DNA of 64,000 nt from Hyphomicrobiales bacterium (GTDB lineage: Bacteria; Pseudomonadota; Alphaproteobacteria; Rhizobiales; Methyloligellaceae): the NCBI GenBank assembly GCA_021775525.1, contig JAJFHQ010000008.1, positions 1-64,000 on the forward strand, read 5' to 3'. The position numbers were made by a program, and so were the translations under genes. Below, piece after piece: positions 42,923 through 51,738 of the stretch. Position 1 is the stretch's first letter. Every line of letters begins with the position of its first letter. A model generated the notes under the pieces. It saw nothing but the letters and a program-made list of their open reading frames with translations, was not told where the DNA came from and did no database searches.

Positions 42923-43918
42923 TCAGGGTCGTAAAATTATTTTTGCGGCTGCCGTTTTGCCCGAGAGCAAATCTGCAAATGCACTGCCACCTGCCTCGAG
43001 TGACCGGCATTCAATCCAGTCAAGCGATCCGAGTTTGCCAGTGACAATGGCATCAAGCGTTTCTGTGTATTCTGCTGCAGTGTAGGTATAGGAGCCGATA
43101 AACGTCACCTCCTGCAGCGTGAGCCGGCGGATATCCAGACCGCCGTCAGCCTCTGCCAACCCGACATGCACGATCACACCGCCGGGCCGTACCAGGGCAG
43201 ACGCAGCGGCGCGGCTCACTCGGCCACCAAACGCATCGAACACCATGTCCGCGGAAGAAGGATCTGGCTCAGTGCCACTCCCCGGCTCATAGACACTGAA
43301 CGGACCCGCCTTTTGCAACATGTCATGCCTGGCCGTGTTTGTTTCCGCCACATGAATGTCGCGCACCCCCCGGTGTGCCAGCACAAGCGCAATCCCCAGA
43401 CCAATCGCTCCACCGCCGAGTACGACAGCTTTACTCTCGTCCATTGACTTTGGGTTTGCACGTTTGGCTAAAGCGACGCCGTGCCAGCCACAGGCAATCG
43501 GCTCCGTCAGGGATGCTTTTTCAGCCGAAAAATCGGGCGCGACCGCATGGATATTCTCTTCAGGCATACGCAGCAGCGACGCAAATGCGCCTTCTCGCGG
43601 CGGCATTGAAATGATCTGCCGTGACGCGCATAGATTGGTCGCCCCGGATTGGCAATTTGTGCAGCTGCCGCAAGTCACCAGAGGGTTCACAGCGACGCGT
43701 GTGCCTTTGCGCGGCCCGCTGATGATGGTCCCTGCCACTTCATGTCCCAGAATAAGCGGTGCGGGACGCCGCTCGTCATGCCCGAGATACGCATGCATGT
43801 CGGAGCCGCAAATGCCCGCAGCCTCAACCTCAATGAGGACTTCGCCGTTCCCCGGAACCGGGTCGGCAACTTCCTGAAGTTCAAGTTGTTTTGCCCGGGT
43901 ATAGACAAGCGCTTTCAT
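42923..43918 (-). CDS. hpsP: Zn-dependent alcohol dehydrogenase, probable sulfopropanediol 2-dehydrogenase
   Basis: A 331-residue medium-chain dehydrogenase. Catalytic zinc ligands are in AAGICGSDMHAYLGHDERR and ILGHEVAG. The structural zinc site has VTCGSCTNCQSGATNLC (about residues 83-99), and the NAD loop is VVLGGGAIGLGIALVLA. In dihydroxypropanesulfonate (DHPS) operons HpsP and HpsO interconvert the DHPS enantiomers through the ketone. The start is ATG at complement 43916-43918, just past the hpsO stop, with GAGG 5 nt upstream. Gene order N-O-P-SuyAB supports the name. Confidence 0.83.
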   Translation of the reverse strand: MKALVYTRAKQLELQEVADPVPGNGEVLIEVEAAGICGSDMHAYLGHDERRPAPLILGHEVAGTIISGPRKGTRVAVNPLVTCGSCTNCQSGATNLCASRQIISMPPREGAFASLLRMPEENIHAVAPDFSAEKASLTEPIACGWHGVALAKRANPKSMDESKAVVLGGGAIGLGIALVLAHRGVRDIHVAETNTARHDMLQKAGPFSVYEPGSGTEPDPSSADMVFDAFGGRVSRAAASALVRPGGVIVHVGLAEADGGLDIRRLTLQEVTFIGSYTYTAAEYTETLDAIVTGKLGSLDWIECRSLEAGGSAFADLLSGKTAAAKIILRP

Positions 43919-43925
43919 GACACCC

Positions 43926-44687
43926 TCATTTGGCGGTGAAGCCGCCATCCACATAAAGCACCTGCCCGGTGACATAATCGGAAGCAGGTGATGCCAGGAA
44001 AATAGCAGGGCCCGCAAGGTCCGGCAGTTCGCCGTTTCGCCCGATGCAGGTTTGTTCCGCAAGCCGCTTTGCCAGCGCGCCATCCGCATAGACCTTTTCC
44101 GTGAGTTCGGTGGGGAAAAACCCCGGTCCAAGCGCATTGCAGGTGACGCCATCACGAGACCAGGCTTCCGCCATGGCACGGGTCAACTGCACAACGCCGC
44201 CCTTGCTGGCTCCATAGGCCATGCCATTCGCCATGGCGCGGCAGGATTGCAAGGAAGCGATATTGAGTATCCGCCCCCACTTTTTCTCCTGCATCGAAGG
44301 TACAAAGCAGCGCGCCAGAAAAAACGGCGTCGACAGGTTCAAATCAAGTGTTCGCCGCCAGATCTCGGGCGTCAGATCATCTGCTGATGCCCGCGGGTTC
44401 ACGCCTGCAGTGTTGATAAGGATTTCCGGATCGCCGAATTTTTCCTTTACGTCGCTGGCAATGTCTTCGACAGAGTCGGGCACGGAAAGGTCGCCCACGA
44501 CGGATGCTGCCTGTCCGCTTGATCTGCCGGCTTCCACCGTCCAACTGTCCAGCTGGTCCTTGCGCCGGGCGACGCCGACTACACGCGCCCCTGCCTGCAC
44601 AAAAGCCGATGCCAGGAAGCGGCCAATTCCGCTACTTGCACCGGTTACGCAAACGATACGCCCGTTCACTGAGAAAGCGTCGTTCAT
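43926..44687 (-). CDS. hpsO: Short-chain dehydrogenase, probable sulfopropanediol 2-dehydrogenase
   Basis: A 253-residue classical SDR: cofactor loop VTGASSGIGRFLA (about residues 15-27), NTAGVNP, catalytic Ser in ILNIASLQSC and the MAYGASKGG active-site Tyr/Lys pair, with VLYVDGGFTAK at the end. Basic residues after the second strand (GVARRKDQL) suggest NADP use is possible. It overlaps hpsN by 4 bp and is followed by hpsP after 7 nt. With HpsP it would convert (S)-DHPS to the (R) form taken by HpsN. Name rests on this order. Confidence 0.82.
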   Translation of the reverse strand: MNDAFSVNGRIVCVTGASSGIGRFLASAFVQAGARVVGVARRKDQLDSWTVEAGRSSGQAASVVGDLSVPDSVEDIASDVKEKFGDPEILINTAGVNPRASADDLTPEIWRRTLDLNLSTPFFLARCFVPSMQEKKWGRILNIASLQSCRAMANGMAYGASKGGVVQLTRAMAEAWSRDGVTCNALGPGFFPTELTEKVYADGALAKRLAEQTCIGRNGELPDLAGPAIFLASPASDYVTGQVLYVDGGFTAK

Positions 44688-45994
44688 TCAGTCCCCGACA
44701 AATCGAAGCTGTCATTGGGAAACCATTTCTCCAACCTGATGTCGGCGGTGCGCGCATGGCCTTCCATGCCCTCAAGCCGGGAGATGCGTGCGGTTGCTTC
44801 CGCAACCGGTCGCGCCCCTTCTCGCGTCGCGCGCTGCCAGGTGACGATCTTCATATATTTGTGGACCGATAGGCCGCCCGTATAGCGGGCTGCACCCGAT
44901 GTGGGGAGAACATGATTGGTGCCTGACGCCTTGTCGCCGAAGGCAACCGTTGTTTCTTCTCCCAGAAACAGCGAGCCGTAGCAGTTCAGACGACCAAGCC
45001 ACCAATCGAGGTCTTGCGCCTGAACGGTGAGATGCTCCGGGGCGATCTCGTCAGAAACCTGCGCCACCTGATCGCGTGTCTCACACAGGATCACCTCGGC
45101 GTAGTCCCGCCATGCAGCAGCAGCATTTTGCGCATTTACCTCGGGCAGGCTTTTGATCAATTCAGGAACCAGCTCCATGACCTTCTCTGCCAGAGGCCGG
45201 TTGGTGGTGGCGAGCCAAACAGGCGAATTGTAGCCATGCTCCGCCTGTCCCACGAGGTCCCAGGCCACAATAAATGGATCGGCGGTTTCATCAGCCAGGA
45301 TGAGACTGTCCGTGGGCCCGGCAAACATATCAATGCCGACGCGCCCAAATAATATCCGCTTGGCTTCGGCCACGAACTGGTTGCCCGGTCCAACAAGGAT
45401 ATCTGACTTCGGCAGGCCAAAGAGGCCAAAGGCCATGGAGGCGACACCCTGTACGCCCCCGAGCGCAAGGATGCTGTCCGCACCGCAAATATCAGAGGTA
45501 TAAATAATGGCCGGATTGATGCCGATACCGGGACGCGGCGGGGAACAGGCCGCGATGTGCTCGCACCCTGCAACCTTCGCCGTTGTCACGGTCATGATCG
45601 CCGACGCGACGTGAGAGTAACGTCCGCCCGGCACATAACAGCCCGCCGCCTGGCAGGGGATGCATTTCTGGCCTGCGATCAGACCGGGAATGATTTCCAC
45701 TTCAACGTCGGTGATTGTTTCTTTCTGGACCTGGGCAAACTTGCTGACATTGTCACGGGCAAAACGGATATCGTCCTTCACCTTTTGAGACAGACTTTGC
45801 GTCGCAGCGTCGATCTCATCGCGCGTGAGCACGACATTTCCGTCATATTTGTCAAATTTGGCGGCATATTCTTTCGCCGCGTCCTCGCCGCCGGCCTCAA
45901 TTTCATCGAGGATATTCTGAACGGTCTCCCGGACATCCGACGCATCGCTCGCAGATGTCTTAGGCGCTTTCTTCAGATATTCCACACCGTCCAT
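44684..45994 (-). CDS. hpsN: Sulfopropanediol 3-dehydrogenase (histidinol-dehydrogenase homologue)
   Basis: A 436-residue histidinol-dehydrogenase-fold, zinc-dependent enzyme that oxidises the C1 alcohol of (R)-DHPS to sulfolactate in two steps. Family motifs: YVPGGRYSHVASAIMTVT (about residues 117-134), VGPGNQFVAEAKRILFGRV, DMFAGPTDSLILADE, the zinc-binding QAEHG, SDEIAPEHLTVQ and the late TNHVLPTSGAARYTGGLSVH (zinc His). It is surrounded by hpsO, hpsP, suyAB and no other histidine-biosynthesis gene, so HpsN is preferred to HisD. ATG has GGAGAGGGA upstream. Confidence 0.92.
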   Translation of the reverse strand: MDGVEYLKKAPKTSASDASDVRETVQNILDEIEAGGEDAAKEYAAKFDKYDGNVVLTRDEIDAATQSLSQKVKDDIRFARDNVSKFAQVQKETITDVEVEIIPGLIAGQKCIPCQAAGCYVPGGRYSHVASAIMTVTTAKVAGCEHIAACSPPRPGIGINPAIIYTSDICGADSILALGGVQGVASMAFGLFGLPKSDILVGPGNQFVAEAKRILFGRVGIDMFAGPTDSLILADETADPFIVAWDLVGQAEHGYNSPVWLATTNRPLAEKVMELVPELIKSLPEVNAQNAAAAWRDYAEVILCETRDQVAQVSDEIAPEHLTVQAQDLDWWLGRLNCYGSLFLGEETTVAFGDKASGTNHVLPTSGAARYTGGLSVHKYMKIVTWQRATREGARPVAEATARISRLEGMEGHARTADIRLEKWFPNDSFDLSGTE

Positions 45995-46094
45995 GTCTCT
46001 GTCCCTCTCCTTGGCGTTGGTGCTGCAGCGCCCCGAGCATGTTGTTTTATTGGCGGAACTCGATACCCCGCGAGAAAAGCTCTGAATCCCACCG

Positions 46095-46775
46095 TCAAAT
46101 CAGTTCGTCCGTCTTGTTGCGGGTCTCACCATAGCGGGCGAGTGCGGGTGGTTTCAGACCCTCGTAAAGTCCCTCGACCCGCTCATTGACTTCCTTGTTG
46201 TTGCGCTCGAACAATGAATTACCGTGAATGTCGCTCTCCACCAGCAGCGGTCCGAAATTTTTCAATTTCAATATCCACATGGCTTGCGCGATGCCGAGCT
46301 CATCCAGCCAGTTGACGGCTTCAACACCAACGATGCCACGCCCGAGCAGAGCACCCGTGCCATAGCCCACCGTGGTGAGATAAACCGCGCCATGGGGCAC
46401 GTAGAGTTCGTTGTAATGGGCCTGGCTCATGCCGCCTTTGCCGATGATGACGCGTGTGCCAGTTTCTGAAAACCAGCGGTCCAGGTATTTGGCAAAGCGG
46501 AAGCTCGCGGTCGCCGTTACTGCACCGATATTGTAACTGCCATCCTCGTTTTGAGAGGCCGCTGGTGCACAATGAAAGTTGACGTTTGTGAGTTTGGTGA
46601 AATCAACCGGCGGCGTTTCACCCGTGGTCAATATCTTCTCGTAGATGCCCTCACGCGCGGTGTAAAGCATGCCGTCAAGAAAGGCGACGGAGCCGATTTC
46701 CAGTTCTGCAAGCGCTTCCGGGGTAACAGGCGTTTGCAGCCGGACGGTTTTCAGTTTTTTTGCACGTTCACCCAT
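46095..46775 (-). CDS. Class I fumarase/L-tartrate dehydratase-like beta subunit
   Basis: A 226-residue beta (C-terminal) domain of class I hydrolyases: LEIGSVAFLDGMLYTAREG (about residues 26-44), FHCAPAA, GTRVIIGKGGMSQ and VESDIHGNSLFERN. The segment that normally reads GPTT-S/A-x-RMD is here GAVTATASFRFAKYLDRWF, so the substrate-facing loop differs from ordinary fumarase and tartrate dehydratase. It pairs with the alpha gene 8 nt upstream. Fumarate hydration is one option, but the operon context suggests an altered C4 or sulfonated substrate. Confidence 0.78.
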   Translation of the reverse strand: MGERAKKLKTVRLQTPVTPEALAELEIGSVAFLDGMLYTAREGIYEKILTTGETPPVDFTKLTNVNFHCAPAASQNEDGSYNIGAVTATASFRFAKYLDRWFSETGTRVIIGKGGMSQAHYNELYVPHGAVYLTTVGYGTGALLGRGIVGVEAVNWLDELGIAQAMWILKLKNFGPLLVESDIHGNSLFERNNKEVNERVEGLYEGLKPPALARYGETRNKTDELI

Positions 46776-46783
46776 GACGCCCC

Positions 46784-47749
46784 CTATTCCGCTGCACCGG
46801 CGAGAACGGAATTACCGTCCCGGCCAACCGTATTGCGCCGCATGTATGGCGTGAACCATTCCGGGTCGGTCCGGTATTCAATGCTGCCGTCTGAATGAAG
46901 CCGCGCCGTCGCACGCCTCGAGGACAGGCAGAAACAATGGACCGATATAGGCATGCCGCCGGTGTGCGTGTAGCCCACCTCGATGTTGCAATCGACGACG
47001 GTCGACGAGCCATTGAAACCCATGGCGCCGAGTCCGGTCTTGTTGCCAAGCTGTTTCAGTTCATCTTCCAGCTTCGCGACTTCGGCTTGAGGATGATGCG
47101 AGCCAACCGTGCGCAGGCAGGCCGCCTGCTTGCCGAGCATCATGCAGGTGTCTTTCGATCCTCCCAGCCCCACGCCGACGATGGCCGGCTGGCAGGCAAG
47201 CCCGCGCTTGCCAAAAGCCAACAACACGTCGAGGAAGAAGCGCTTGATACCGTCAATACCATCACCGGGGAAAAGCATCCGGTAGTCAGTGCCAAACAGC
47301 CCTCCCTTGTGCACTGTCGTAATGTCGATCCAGTCGGCATCCGGCTCGAAAGAATACTCAATCTCAGGTGCATTCATGCCGACATTGTTATTGTTGTCCT
47401 GGCGGGTGAGCGGATGCACGCGGTTCGGTCGCAACGGAATGTTGTGGGTGGCGGTTGCCGTGGCGCGACGGATGCGGTGTTCCAGCTCCACGAACCCGCC
47501 TTCGATCCGGGCTTCGTTGCCGGTCTTGACGTAATAGCGCGGCACGCCCGTATCGCCACACATGGGACGACGATCGGCAGTCGCGACTTCCCAGTTTTCC
47601 AGCATGGCTTCAAGCACGAAAGCCGAGAGATCGCCCTTCTCAATATTGATCATGCTCTTGATGCCGGACTTGTAGTCGTCGGGTATATCGATGGCCGCTT
47701 TGGCCATGATCTCATTTGAAGCGCGTTCGATTGCTTCGGCCTTGATCAT
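46784..47749 (-). CDS. Class I fumarase/L-tartrate dehydratase-like alpha subunit
   Basis: A 321-residue alpha subunit, which holds the labile [4Fe-4S] cluster in this family. MCGDTGVPRYYVK carries the first cluster Cys (about residue 60). GLGGSKDTCMMLGKQAACLR and ISVHCFCLSSRRA supply the others, and TRQDNNNNVGMNAPEI is the metal/substrate loop. The start is ATG at 47749 with AGGAGG just before it and 10 nt after the flavoprotein stop; a longer reading from 47818 overlaps that gene. It forms a two-chain hydrolyase with the downstream beta gene. Confidence 0.82.
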   Translation of the reverse strand: MIKAEAIERASNEIMAKAAIDIPDDYKSGIKSMINIEKGDLSAFVLEAMLENWEVATADRRPMCGDTGVPRYYVKTGNEARIEGGFVELEHRIRRATATATHNIPLRPNRVHPLTRQDNNNNVGMNAPEIEYSFEPDADWIDITTVHKGGLFGTDYRMLFPGDGIDGIKRFFLDVLLAFGKRGLACQPAIVGVGLGGSKDTCMMLGKQAACLRTVGSHHPQAEVAKLEDELKQLGNKTGLGAMGFNGSSTVVDCNIEVGYTHTGGMPISVHCFCLSSRRATARLHSDGSIEYRTDPEWFTPYMRRNTVGRDGNSVLAGAAE

Positions 47750-47759
47750 CTTCTTCCTC

Positions 47760-49526
47760 CTACTCCGCAGCCTGCGGTGGCGGGGCAATTTCCGGCGGCG
47801 CTCCGGCTTCGCCCTCAATCAGCGACTCGCCCGGCTTGACGATGGTGAACTCCACTGGCTCCGACCCGGTAACCAGCTTGTCTCCATCACTCAACTCGAT
47901 GGTCGTGTAGCGCGTCGTCTCAAGATCGCCTGTCTCGGGAAAGTCTGCCCGGTAATGTGCGCCGCGTGAATCTTCCCGGGCCAATGCTGCGTGCGCGATG
48001 GACTTGGACACCAGGATCTGGCTCTCAAGATTGAGCCAGTCATGCCAGGTGAGATTGAAGGCCCTGGTCGAGTCCGCGAGACCTGCAACGGCATGTTCTT
48101 CACCGAGCGCGTCCAGCTCCCTGATGCAATCTTCCAGCAGGCTTTTGTCACGAATGATCCCCGCCTTGTCCCACATGAGATCAACCAGGGTTTCGCGTAT
48201 GGCGTTGAGATCACCGGGTTTGCCCGTAAAGGGTTTAAGGCATCGCCCGACCTCATGCTCGATCACGGAGGCATCCGGCTCGCGCCAGTCCGTCCCATCG
48301 GTAATAGCCTTCGCCATGGCTTCACCGGCAACACCGCCAAACACGGTTGAGTTGGCAACGCCATTTCCGCCGAGCCGGTTGGCGCCATGAACGCCGCCTG
48401 AATCTTCACCCGCCACGTAAAGCCCTTCAAGCGTCGTTTTACAGTCCGGCTCGAACGCTATCCCGCCCATCATGTAATGGGCGGTGGGCAGCACCTCGAC
48501 ATCTCCTCCAGCAAGGTCAAATCCGCAGTCCGCACAGCGCTTCACCATGCCTTTGAACTGTTTCGCGACCTTTTCCGGCCCAAGGTGCGCCATGCGGATA
48601 TAGATGCCGCCGCCCGGCGTGCCCCGTCCTGCACGCACTTCCTCGATCATGGAGCGCGATACGATATCGCGCGTGGCGCGTTCGCCGTGGGAGTGGTAAT
48701 TGAACATGAAGCGTTCGCGCTCACCGTTCAGGAGGTAACCCCCTGACCCGCGCAGGCCTTCTTCAAGAATGGTACCTGTCATGCGCGTATCGTTGCCGGC
48801 AAGAATACCCGTCGGGTGGAATTGCACCATCTCCATGTCACGCAGCTTGAGACCGGCACGCAGACCCATGGTCATGCCGTCGCAAGACTTGTCGCCTGAA
48901 GGTGTGTGGTAACGATACATGGTCGGCCCACCGCCGGCGCCCAAAAGAATCGTCTTCGCCTGTACGAACCTGAAACTGCCTGCACGCATATTGATGAGCA
49001 GTACTCCGGCAATGCCCGAACCGTCTTTGGTGGGGACAAAGGCCACGGCGCGATGCTCTTCAAGGCGGTTTATGTCCTGCGCCCAGACCTGTTCTGAAAG
49101 CCGGTTGATAATCTCGATACCCGTGAGGTCGCCCTTGTGCACCGTGCGGTCAAAGCTCTGCCCGGCAAAAGCCTTCTGGTGCAGAGAGCCGTCAGCGTTT
49201 CGGTCAAAAAAGCAGCCATATTCGTTTTCAAGTTCATGGATGCGTTTTACAGCACCGTTCACCAACGCCCAGGCGAGGTCCTGGTGGGGCAGCCACTTGC
49301 CGCCGACGATGGTGTCCATGAAATGGCGCTCGATGGAATCATCACTGTTCAGCGCCACATTGTAGCCTCCCTGCACCATGCGGGTGCAGCCGGACTTGCC
49401 CACCAGGCCCTTCACCGCAATGGTGATGTCGAGATCAGGATTGGCTTTCTTGGCATAGAGCGCGGCGAACAGCCCGGCGCCACCGGAACCGATAATGAGA
49501 ATATCCGTGCGCATGGTCTCAAGCAT
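47760..49526 (-). CDS. Succinate dehydrogenase/fumarate reductase-like flavoprotein
   Basis: A 588-residue FAD subunit. The dinucleotide loop is IIGSGGAGLFAALYA (about residues 11-25). A segment SGCTRMVQGGYNVAL lies where SdhA carries its covalent-flavin/FAD loop, and the active site has QFHPTGIL, ILEEGLRGSGGYL and GVHGANRLGGNGVANS. It belongs to the SdhA/FrdA family but is not the housekeeping sdhCDAB arrangement: here the order is B-D-C-A. It is followed by the fumarase-like pair in an operon for sulfonates. Natural substrate could be succinate/fumarate or a substituted succinate. Confidence 0.85.
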   Translation of the reverse strand: MLETMRTDILIIGSGGAGLFAALYAKKANPDLDITIAVKGLVGKSGCTRMVQGGYNVALNSDDSIERHFMDTIVGGKWLPHQDLAWALVNGAVKRIHELENEYGCFFDRNADGSLHQKAFAGQSFDRTVHKGDLTGIEIINRLSEQVWAQDINRLEEHRAVAFVPTKDGSGIAGVLLINMRAGSFRFVQAKTILLGAGGGPTMYRYHTPSGDKSCDGMTMGLRAGLKLRDMEMVQFHPTGILAGNDTRMTGTILEEGLRGSGGYLLNGERERFMFNYHSHGERATRDIVSRSMIEEVRAGRGTPGGGIYIRMAHLGPEKVAKQFKGMVKRCADCGFDLAGGDVEVLPTAHYMMGGIAFEPDCKTTLEGLYVAGEDSGGVHGANRLGGNGVANSTVFGGVAGEAMAKAITDGTDWREPDASVIEHEVGRCLKPFTGKPGDLNAIRETLVDLMWDKAGIIRDKSLLEDCIRELDALGEEHAVAGLADSTRAFNLTWHDWLNLESQILVSKSIAHAALAREDSRGAHYRADFPETGDLETTRYTTIELSDGDKLVTGSEPVEFTIVKPGESLIEGEAGAPPEIAPPPQAAE

Positions 49527-49880
49527 CTAGAACGCCCTCATCAGGAAGAGAATACCAACGCCCCCACCGAAGGCGAAACAGCCTGCAATCCATGCGCCTT
49601 GCGCACGTGTTAGCCCCAGGAACTCGACTGCCAGTAGTCTCAAGCCCCCTGCGAAATGTACCGCCAGCGCGGACACCATCAGGGCTTCGGATATTTTCAC
49701 AAGTGGCTGGTTGGACCAGGCTACAGCGCCCGAGAAGGCGGCCTCATCCAGGGCCAGGCCGAGCATAAGAAAATGAAGCGGCAGGAAAATCGCCAGCGCC
49801 AGTCCGGAGAGGCGATGAATGAGCGCCGCCACAAAACCCGGATGTGCGCGTGATGCGCGTGTCAAACCGCTGATGCTCAT
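49527..49880 (-). CDS. SDH/FRD-like membrane anchor, cytochrome b-type subunit
   Basis: A 117-residue membrane protein with three hydrophobic segments (about residues 18-38, 55-78 and 92-115). The first carries HRLSGLALAIFLPLHFL, the heme/quinone-region motif of SdhC-type anchors. A second His is in LAVHFAGGLR. The start at 49880 overlaps the previous stop in an ATGA junction; longer readings would run through the other anchor gene. It would hold the flavoprotein/iron-sulfur dimer to the inner membrane and pass electrons to or from quinone. Confidence 0.75.
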   Translation of the reverse strand: MSISGLTRASRAHPGFVAALIHRLSGLALAIFLPLHFLMLGLALDEAAFSGAVAWSNQPLVKISEALMVSALAVHFAGGLRLLAVEFLGLTRAQGAWIAGCFAFGGGVGILFLMRAF

Positions 49881-50206
49881 GCCCATACCACCGCGTAAAT
49901 GGCGCGCGCGCCTAGCACCCATAAAATCGCGATCAGCGCATGGCCGATATTCGCCGAGGCCAGCCTCCCGAGCGGCGTCCATTCGCGCAGGATCGTCTGC
50001 ATCCCAATTCCGGCATGGATGGATGCGGCAAAAACGAACAGGCCATAGAAGCCCGCCCACATCATGGAACCGTGTGTGCGCGATAAAATCTCTTCCGCCG
50101 ACAGCCCGCCCTGCACCGCCATGATGATGACGGCAAGATGGGTGATGATCAGCGGCACCATGAGCATCGCCGTGCCACGTTGCAGGAGATAGGAAACCGG
50201 GCTCAT
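49877..50206 (-). CDS. SDH/FRD-like second membrane anchor
   Basis: A 109-residue membrane protein with three hydrophobic segments (about residues 14-33, 47-70 and 85-106). His residues are in LIITHLAVIIMA and ASIHAGIGMQ, the expected heme ligands, with RTHGSMMWAGFYGLF between. The start at 50206 overlaps the iron-sulfur subunit stop (ATGA), and the stop overlaps the next anchor start in the same way. So B, D, C are translationally coupled. Confidence 0.75.
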   Translation of the reverse strand: MSPVSYLLQRGTAMLMVPLIITHLAVIIMAVQGGLSAEEILSRTHGSMMWAGFYGLFVFAASIHAGIGMQTILREWTPLGRLASANIGHALIAILWVLGARAIYAVVWA

Positions 50207-50931
50207 CTCAGCTGCCCCTTTAGTTTGGCCTTGAGACTGGCGCGTTTCAGCCCGGCGATTGAAAATGTCGGGTTGAGCGCGACGGGGCAATGTTCCGCAC
50301 AGGACTGATGGGTATGGCAGGTGTGACACCCGGTGCCCTGCGACACAGCCTTGAGAATGCCGGTCCGGTCGCCGTCACGAACATCATTCCAAGCCGCCCA
50401 GGCCCGATTGAGAGCCGCCGGTCCCAAATAATCGTCACGCCACGAGACCACATCGCAAGCTGAATAACACACCCCGCAATTGATACACTCGATGGCCTCG
50501 CTTGCTGCTGCCCGCTCATTGCTCTCTGGCTCAACCGGGGCAAGCTCATTCTTTGGTCCATCGCCGGCAACAAATCTCCCGCGCGCATCGCGCCACTTCT
50601 CGAAGAATGGCGTCATGTCGGTAACAAGATCACGGATGACAGGCAGGTTCGTGAGCGGGGCAATGGTCAACTTGCCGTTCTTTACCACGCGTGACACATG
50701 GGTGCGGCAGGTCCAGCGCGGTCGCCCGTTCACGGTCATGGCGCAGGATCCGCACACGCCAACGCGGCAGGCAAAGCGGTAGGCAAGGGCCGGATCGAGA
50801 TGGCGCTGGATGTAAGTCACAACGTCTAGAACGGTCTGGTTTTCCCGCTCGGGAACCTCGAATGGCTGGTACTCCCCGTTCTCGTCCCCGCGCCAGATGT
50901 CGACTTGAAATGTGCGTTCTTGGGAGGTCAT
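50203..50931 (-). CDS. SDH/FRD-like iron-sulfur subunit
   Basis: A 242-residue iron-sulfur protein. [2Fe-2S] site: FACRVGVCGSCAMTVNG with the fourth Cys in WTCRTH (about residues 54-80). [4Fe-4S] site: CINCGVCYSACDVV (about 148-161). Third cluster: GCHTCHTHQSCAEHCPVALN (about 202-221). This is the full electron wire of SdhB/FrdB. Its start overlaps the GntR stop by 4 bp, so the regulator and complex form one transcript. Confidence 0.88.
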   Translation of the reverse strand: MTSQERTFQVDIWRGDENGEYQPFEVPERENQTVLDVVTYIQRHLDPALAYRFACRVGVCGSCAMTVNGRPRWTCRTHVSRVVKNGKLTIAPLTNLPVIRDLVTDMTPFFEKWRDARGRFVAGDGPKNELAPVEPESNERAAASEAIECINCGVCYSACDVVSWRDDYLGPAALNRAWAAWNDVRDGDRTGILKAVSQGTGCHTCHTHQSCAEHCPVALNPTFSIAGLKRASLKAKLKGQLR

Positions 50932-51707
50932 GAAGTCCCCTTCCCAACACCACCCGCCAGCGTAATATCAAGTTTCACGGCATCGCCGCGATAATTGACA
51001 ATGCCCACATAGATGGCACGCCCGCTGGTGTCCTGAACAACCCGGCGCAGGATGCCGATAGGCGACCCGATGGGAACTTCCAGCCCTTCGGCTACCTGGC
51101 TGTCGGCGGTGCCGATGGTGAGCGTTTGCCTGATATCGGCGATCTCCACACCTCGCATCCCCTCAATCACCGGGATAATCATTTCACTGTCAAAACGTTT
51201 GGGTGCGCGTGCATAGAGTTTTGCATCAAGATGCATATCCACCACCGCGTAGGCCCGCTCGCCACGCCCGTGCACGCGCCGCATATGACGGTAGGCCGGA
51301 GCGGCGGCGCCATCGGCAGGTTCAAGATGCGGTGCACTTTCCTGCCCATCCACCTCGATGATGCGGGACCAAGTGCCTTCCAGTGAATGAATGAGTTCAT
51401 CCCGGCTTGTTTCAAGCTTGAACCATTCCGGACCCGCGCCATCGGAGACGAAAGTGCCACGCCCGCGCCGGCGCCAGATCATGCCTTCCGATTCCAGCAG
51501 GTTGAGCGCCTGGCGCAACGTCACCCGGGCGACATGAAATTCACCCTCAAGATCATCAAGCGTGGGCAACTGGTCACCAGCAGCCCAATGGCCGGAGCGA
51601 ATCCGCTGACGGAAAATATTGGCCACCTGCGCATACAGCGTGCCGTGCTTTTCAGAAAAAGCCGGGCGCTCCTTGGCAGCTCTCTTTTGTGTTACATCAA
51701 TCGACAT
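50928..51707 (-). CDS. GntR-family regulator with UTRA domain, first gene of the sulfonate operon
   Basis: A 259-residue HutC-type regulator: winged helix LYAQVANIFRQRIRSGHWAA and LPTLDDLEGEFHVARVTLRQ (about residues 25-68), then a UTRA ligand domain with YAVVDMHLDAKLYARAP and late GSPIGILRRVVQDTSGRAI. It opens the 15-gene leftward operon and is divergent from the ThDP enzyme, with a near-perfect inverted repeat between them, so it likely controls both directions. A role like HpsR of other DHPS clusters is plausible. The ATG at 51707 is preferred to TTG 51728. Confidence 0.85.
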   Translation of the reverse strand: MSIDVTQKRAAKERPAFSEKHGTLYAQVANIFRQRIRSGHWAAGDQLPTLDDLEGEFHVARVTLRQALNLLESEGMIWRRRGRGTFVSDGAGPEWFKLETSRDELIHSLEGTWSRIIEVDGQESAPHLEPADGAAAPAYRHMRRVHGRGERAYAVVDMHLDAKLYARAPKRFDSEMIIPVIEGMRGVEIADIRQTLTIGTADSQVAEGLEVPIGSPIGILRRVVQDTSGRAIYVGIVNYRGDAVKLDITLAGGVGKGTS

Positions 51708-51738
51708 GGGCACTGGACAGATCGTCAAAAATCCTCAA

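Noticed and set aside
44684-45994. Histidinol dehydrogenase HisD
   Set aside because: Fold is the same, but no his genes are nearby and hpsO, hpsP and suyAB adjoin, so HpsN is the better call.
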